Assembly: GCF_009696265.1 (NCBI RefSeq)
Contig: NZ_VUMH01000002.1
Span: 1-64,000 of the forward strand
DNA: 64,000 nt
Source of the DNA: Desulfovibrio porci
GTDB lineage: Bacteria; Desulfobacterota; Desulfovibrionia; Desulfovibrionales; Desulfovibrionaceae
Reading direction: 5' to 3'
Shown: positions 60,374-64,000 of the stretch, in pieces
Layout: each line of letters begins with the position of its first letter
How positions within the stretch are numbered: the first letter of the stretch is position 1
Translations under genes and position numbers: made by a program
The notes under the pieces: generated by a model
What the model saw: only the letters and a program-made list of their open reading frames with translations
What the model was told of the DNA's origin: nothing
Database searches by the model: none

Positions 60374-61537
60374 TTAACAAGATGCCTTGGGCACATAGAC
60401 GTAACCGTCCATGATCCGGCGGGCCGTGCGGTAGACGCCCAGACGGGTGACGGCCACGCCGCCCGGTTCGTCCGGCGCTTCGCGGGCCTCGGCCTCCACC
60501 GGGATGACCCCCGAGGGGTGGCCGATGAGGATGGTCCGCGCCTGCTTGCCGCGCTCGCCGAGCGCCTCCCAGGCCACGCTGCCGGGAATGCGGCAGGCCG
60601 CGCCGGTGCAGACCGTGCCGGTGATGGGATAGGCCTTGTGCATTTTGAGCATGAACAGCAGACGGGAAACCAGGTCCGCGTCTCCGGCCCTGACCTTTTT
60701 GCCGTTGATGGCCGTGTAGTCCGCCGGGGGGCTGACGATGGCGAAGAAAGGATTGTAGGGGCTTTGCAGGGCCGCGTTTTCCGGCGCGTCCGTCAGGCCG
60801 CAAAGCACAGCGGCCTTGCCCCGGATTTTTTCGATCACGGCCATCAGCGCCGCGTCGCCCTCTATTTCTGCCGGGCTTTCCGTGCCCTTCATGCCCAGGG
60901 AGGCGGCGTGGATAAAAACCAGGGGATTGCCCGCGTCCACCAGAGAGACGGGATATTCCCTTCCGTCGATGTGGAAAACGTCCTTGGCTTTGCCCGTGGG
61001 CAGCAGCTTGCCGGTGATGCCGCCGGCCACGCCGGACCAGTCCAGGGTCACGCGCGCGCCCGTGCCGGGGCAGCCGTCAATGGCGAAATCCCCGCTGATC
61101 CGCGCCTTGCCGTCCTTCACCGGCACTTCCGCCGTCAGCACGCTGCCGCTGTTGGTGAGGTGGATGCGCACCGTGGTCACGGGTTCCACGGCCCGCACCA
61201 TGCCTTCGTCAATGGCGAAGCCGCCCACGGCCGAGGAAATGTTGCCGCAGTTGCCCTTGTAATCGATGAAGGCTTTCTCGAAGCTGACCTGGCCGAAGGT
61301 GTAGTCCACGTCGCAGTCGGCTTTGCTGGAGGGGCCGATGATGGCCAGCTTGCTGGTCAGCACGTCGGCTCCGCCCAGGCCGTCGATCTGGCGGATGTCC
61401 GGGCTGCCGAAAACGGCCAGGATGACCGCGTCGCGCCTGGCCGGATCGGCGGGCAGGTCGTTGGCACGCAGAAAAATTCCCTTGCTCGTGCCGCCGCGCA
61501 CGATGGCACAGCGGATCTGTTCCATTTCGGGATGCAT
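60374..61537 (-). CDS. PrpF/methylitaconate isomerase (Mii)-like tautomerase
   Basis: 387 aa, AAGGAG before ATG. DUF453 blocks: RCAIVRGGTSKGIFLRANDL at the N-terminus, DCDVDYTFGQVSFEKAFIDY and GNCGNISSAVGGFAI (the conserved Cys/Ser catalytic loop). Two diaminopimelate-epimerase-like halves. Known members move a double bond in methylaconitate (PrpF), 3-methylitaconate (Mii) or oxalomesaconate (GalD). Followed by LeuCD-like hydratase genes, which is the Mii-DmdAB order of nicotinate-fermenting clostridia and also resembles PrpF-AcnD. The exact substrate is unknown. Confidence 0.86.
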   Translation of the reverse strand: MHPEMEQIRCAIVRGGTSKGIFLRANDLPADPARRDAVILAVFGSPDIRQIDGLGGADVLTSKLAIIGPSSKADCDVDYTFGQVSFEKAFIDYKGNCGNISSAVGGFAIDEGMVRAVEPVTTVRIHLTNSGSVLTAEVPVKDGKARISGDFAIDGCPGTGARVTLDWSGVAGGITGKLLPTGKAKDVFHIDGREYPVSLVDAGNPLVFIHAASLGMKGTESPAEIEGDAALMAVIEKIRGKAAVLCGLTDAPENAALQSPYNPFFAIVSPPADYTAINGKKVRAGDADLVSRLLFMLKMHKAYPITGTVCTGAACRIPGSVAWEALGERGKQARTILIGHPSGVIPVEAEAREAPDEPGGVAVTRLGVYRTARRIMDGYVYVPKASC

Positions 61538-61569
61538 GTCCGTTCTCCTTGGAAAACCCGCGTTCGTCC

Positions 61570-62541
61570 TTATTGAACGTCGGCTTCCTTGATGGTTTCA
61601 CCCAGAAATTCCCAGGTCTTGTCCACGACCTTCTGGAATTCGGCGGCTGAAAGATAGTCGGTGGAGAGCCCAGCCTTGGCGAACTTGGCCTTTACTCCTG
61701 GATCGGCTAGGGCTTCCTTGACCAAATTCTGCATGATTTCCACGCGCTCATCAGGTACGCGCCGGGGTGCCAGCAGACCGTGCGGGGAACCGAAGACGTA
61801 TTCCGGCCCCGCCTGTTCCGCGAAGGTAGGTACGTCGGGAAATTCCGGCAGCCGTTGGGGGCTGGTCACCCCGATCATCCTGAAATCGCCGGAGAGCACG
61901 TAGGGCTTTTGATTGGTGGTAACACCGAAGCCACTGGTCACATGGCGGCCCAGCAGGGCCGTGGAAACCTCCTGTCCGCTGGCATAGGTAATATGGGGCA
62001 GATCCACGCCGGGAAAGGTCTTTAAAATTCGGCGCATGAACAGGCTTTGGGTGGAATAGGCCCCGTGGGTCGCGTAGTTGACCTTGCCGGGATTGGCTTT
62101 AGCGGCTTCCATCAACCCCCTGATGTCCTTGATGTCCGAATCGGCGTTGACGGCCAGGCTCATCCACATGTTGGTGATCTGGACAACGGTGCGGAAATCC
62201 TTGAGGCTGTAACCGGTTTTTTTGAGGTGGGCCACAGTGGAGAAAGGGGCTATGCCGGGGAAGCCGAAGGTGTATCCGTCGGGCTTGGCCCTGGCCACGT
62301 CCAGCATAGCCGGCGCGCCAGCCCCGCCGCCCTTGCAGACAATGTTCAGGATGATGTTGTGCTTGGTCTGAAAATATTCGGCTAGAACGCGGGCGGCGAT
62401 GTCCACAGCGCCGCCGGGCCCGAAGGGTACGATGATGGTCACGGGCCGGTCGGGATAGGCGGCTCGGGCCGACAGAGGGAAAGCCGGGAACAACAGGGCG
62501 CAGACGAGAAGAGCGGACAGAATACGCGAGTTTTTTTTCAT
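61570..62541 (-). CDS. tctC: TctC/Bug-family tricarboxylate-binding protein
   Basis: 323 aa, AAAGGAG before ATG. Sec signal 1-27 (ILSALLVCALLFPAFPLSARA). Mature part begins AYPDRPVTIIVPFGPGGAVD, the signature Bug N-terminus, and continues CKGGGAGAPAMLDVARAKPD with the substrate loop, GFPGIAPFSTVAHLKKTGYS, and LVKEALADPGVKAKFAKAGL. It binds a carboxylate in the periplasm and feeds the TctAB channel. It sits between an M20 peptidase gene and a prpF-like gene; tctA lies just upstream at the window edge. Confidence 0.93.
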   Translation of the reverse strand: MKKNSRILSALLVCALLFPAFPLSARAAYPDRPVTIIVPFGPGGAVDIAARVLAEYFQTKHNIILNIVCKGGGAGAPAMLDVARAKPDGYTFGFPGIAPFSTVAHLKKTGYSLKDFRTVVQITNMWMSLAVNADSDIKDIRGLMEAAKANPGKVNYATHGAYSTQSLFMRRILKTFPGVDLPHITYASGQEVSTALLGRHVTSGFGVTTNQKPYVLSGDFRMIGVTSPQRLPEFPDVPTFAEQAGPEYVFGSPHGLLAPRRVPDERVEIMQNLVKEALADPGVKAKFAKAGLSTDYLSAAEFQKVVDKTWEFLGETIKEADVQ

Positions 62542-62579
62542 GGTTTTTCTCCTTTGACAGTCAGTGGGGTGCGCGGATG

Positions 62580-63809
62580 TTACAAGCGTGCTTTCGGCGC
62601 GGCGGTGAAGACGTGCGCGGCCTGAAGCGCCGTAAGCGCCATCAGTTTGCAGCGCGGAATGAGGGTGGAAGGGCGAAAATATTCTGCGGGCGAGTGCATG
62701 TCCGCCCCCTCGGGACCCATGCTGCAGAGCACGGGCAGACCCAGCACGCTTGAACAATAGCCGGATTCAGCCGCGCCCTTGGAGTGCTCGGCGTGGATGT
62801 AGTAGTCCAGACATTCCCCGGCATGGGCGGCCAACTCGTAAAGTTGTCGTACCGTGGGCGTGGTTTCCAGCGGCGGCAGGCGCACGCCTCCGCTGACATG
62901 GGCATGGGTGCCGGGCACCTTGCAACAGGCCGTTTCTTCGCGCACCCTGTCGGCCAGGGCCAGACCGTCTTCCAGTCTGGCGAAGGAGAGATGCAGTCGA
63001 GCCCAGGCGTTGGGGGCCACGGAATTGGCGGAGATGCCACCGCTGATCAGTCCGGTGTTCACCGTGGTGCCGTTGGTGAGATCCAGATGTTCGTTAAAAG
63101 CCAGGATGTTGTGGGCCAGCTCAAGAATGGCGGAAGCGCCTTCTTCGTAATTACGCCCGGCATGGGCGGCTTTGCCCGTGATTTCCAGCAGCATGTGCCC
63201 TGATCCCTTGCGTTCGATGGTCACGCCGTTGCCAGGATACCCTGCTTCCGAGCAGAGCACGGCGTGTGCGCCGTTGAGCTGTTCGCCCAGTATGGATGCG
63301 CTGGAGGCCGAGCCCAGTTCTTCGTCGGGGGTGAAGGTCAAGGTCATGGGTACGGGCATCAGACCAAGCTCCTTCAGCGCTCTGGCCACAAACATGTTCT
63401 GCACAAGGCCAGCCTTCATGTCCGCCGCACCTGGACCGGTGGCTCTGTCGGCGGCGCGGTCCAGGCGGAAGGGGCGGGCCGCCGCCGTCCCGGCCGGAAA
63501 GACCGTGTCTATGTGCCCGATGAAAGCCACGCCCGGTCCGGCCTCCTCAGCCTGGCTGCGGGCGCAGAACACGTTGCCCAGGGAGTCCATCCAGGGCTCA
63601 TCGGGCGGCGAGGGCCTTTTGGGCAGTCTGGCCGTCTGAAAGCCCGCTTCGGCCATCCAAGCGGCGAGCGTCTCGCCCACTTTGTTCACATCGTCGCCGT
63701 CGTGGGAAAAAGAATCCATGTTCACGATACGTTCCAGAAGGGTAAGCATTTCTGGCTCCTTGTCATTGAACCAGACATCCAGCTTTTCTTTCCATTGCGT
63801 GAGTTCCAT
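62580..63809 (-). CDS. M20 family metallopeptidase (CPG2/ArgE/DapE-like)
   Basis: 409 aa, AAGGAGCCC before ATG. Zinc ligands follow the M20 plan: GHIDTVFPAGT (HxD), GPGAADMKAGLVQNMF (D), FTPDEELGS (catalytic Glu then zinc Glu), the dimerisation lid after AHAGRNYEEGASAILELAHN, and a late His in PEGADMHSPAEYFRPS. Resembles glutamate carboxypeptidase G2. It removes a carboxy-terminal amino acid or an acyl group from an amino acid. In a carboxylate-uptake operon it might release the organic acid from an amide-linked precursor; this is inferred. Confidence 0.87.
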   Translation of the reverse strand: MELTQWKEKLDVWFNDKEPEMLTLLERIVNMDSFSHDGDDVNKVGETLAAWMAEAGFQTARLPKRPSPPDEPWMDSLGNVFCARSQAEEAGPGVAFIGHIDTVFPAGTAAARPFRLDRAADRATGPGAADMKAGLVQNMFVARALKELGLMPVPMTLTFTPDEELGSASSASILGEQLNGAHAVLCSEAGYPGNGVTIERKGSGHMLLEITGKAAHAGRNYEEGASAILELAHNILAFNEHLDLTNGTTVNTGLISGGISANSVAPNAWARLHLSFARLEDGLALADRVREETACCKVPGTHAHVSGGVRLPPLETTPTVRQLYELAAHAGECLDYYIHAEHSKGAAESGYCSSVLGLPVLCSMGPEGADMHSPAEYFRPSTLIPRCKLMALTALQAAHVFTAAPKARL

Positions 63810-63832
63810 GTAGGGCTCCTTGTCTGTGTTGG

Positions 63833-64000
63833 TCAGGATTTGCTCGGGTTCTTCCGGGAATCGCGAAGGTCGTTCCAAACGGACTTGATCAGCACAAAGA
63901 GGCTGAGTCCCAGGATGATGCAGGCCACGGGGCTGGTGTAGAAAATGGCATAGTCGTTCTGGGAAATGCTCAATGCCCGGCGGAAGTTAGCTTCGGCAAT
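63833..64000 (-). CDS. tctA: TctA C-terminal part, truncated by the window edge
   Basis: The last 55 codons are visible, in frame from base 64000 to the TGA at 63833-63835. The sequence runs IAEANFRRALSISQNDYAIF followed by TSPVACIILGLSLFVLIKSV and a basic tail, which matches the E-x-x-x-R-x-A-L and closing helix of TctA-type permeases. The gene lies 23 bp upstream of the M20 peptidase start, so it begins the operon inside the window. Its partner binding protein is the tctC at 61570. Confidence 0.8.
   Translation of the reverse strand: MAEANFRRALSISQNDYAIFYTSPVACIILGLSLFVLIKSVWNDLRDSRKNPSKS

Noticed and set aside
59171-61576. 801-codon plus-strand open frame over the leuC/prpF-like genes
   Set aside because: Antisense shadow with Gly/His/Ala-rich composition; the minus-strand enzymes are clear.

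Overview
The window looks like a high-GC (roughly 60-65% by eye) chromosome segment of a sulfate-reducing delta-proteobacterium, most likely Desulfovibrio or a close relative. The pointers are a periplasmic CbiK-type cobaltochelatase under a cobalamin riboswitch, a tungstate transporter (tupABC), HypF for [NiFe] hydrogenase maturation, a fumarate reductase Fe-S subunit, aspartase, and two tripartite tricarboxylate transporters (TTT). The genus is inferred from gene content.

Layout. 1-4052: end of a fumarate reductase gene, a CBS-ACT protein, a PAS-sigma54 activator and a diguanylate cyclase. 4053-5650: decayed, AT-richer stretch with a frameshifted DUF2971 gene, a tRNA-Ala(GGC) gene, and a 45-nt inverted copy of that tRNA's 3' half; it reads as an integration scar. 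5738-7852: aspartate-type aminotransferase and sfsA. 7855-16389: cell-envelope sugar cluster with an AT-rich front half (acyltransferase, ATP-grasp ligase, SDR, phosphoesterase, Und-P glycosyltransferase) and a GC-rich back half (acyltransferase-3, GtrA, WecE/RffA aminotransferase, ArnT-like transferase). 16422-18450: phenylacetate-CoA ligase family enzyme and a lipoprotein. 18633-22272: broken threonine synthase, TTT permease genes tctA/tctB and a YheO/DauR-type regulator. 22456-23645: cbiK and its riboswitch. 23845-30000: hypothetical protein, ribosomal protein S1, SppA peptidase, acyl-CoA synthetase, XRE-cupin regulator. 30145-35496: hypF and tupA / tupBC, with a repeat-filled gap between tupA and tupB. 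35526-41544: MATE pump, YkgJ cysteine protein, ModE-like regulator, RNA m5C methyltransferase, FG-GAP protein. 41714-49820: purD-purE, zinc-ribbon protein, mutL, a three-gene lipoprotein/TPR operon, serS. 50150-54226: aspA-nhaC-iadA. 54413-56664: monooxygenase-fold protein and a degenerate GGDEF-EAL protein with a (CT)n tract at its 3' end. 56982-58355: sdaA. 58496-64000: minus-strand operon tctA'-M20 peptidase-tctC-prpF/mii-like-leuC-like-leuD-like.

Themes. IadA, AspA, NhaC, the aspartate-type aminotransferase and FrdB suggest aspartate or isoaspartyl peptides feeding fumarate respiration. SdaA (serine to pyruvate) and the terminal operon (import, isomerisation and hydration of an unidentified di- or tricarboxylate) extend the scavenging of small organic acids. 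The sugar cluster has an Arn-like logic: aminotransferase, Und-P glycosyltransferase, small flippase-like protein and PMT/ArnT-like transferase. It uses a different set of decorating enzymes (acyltransferase plus ATP-grasp) and is the best candidate here for an undescribed pathway, alongside the terminal carboxylate operon.
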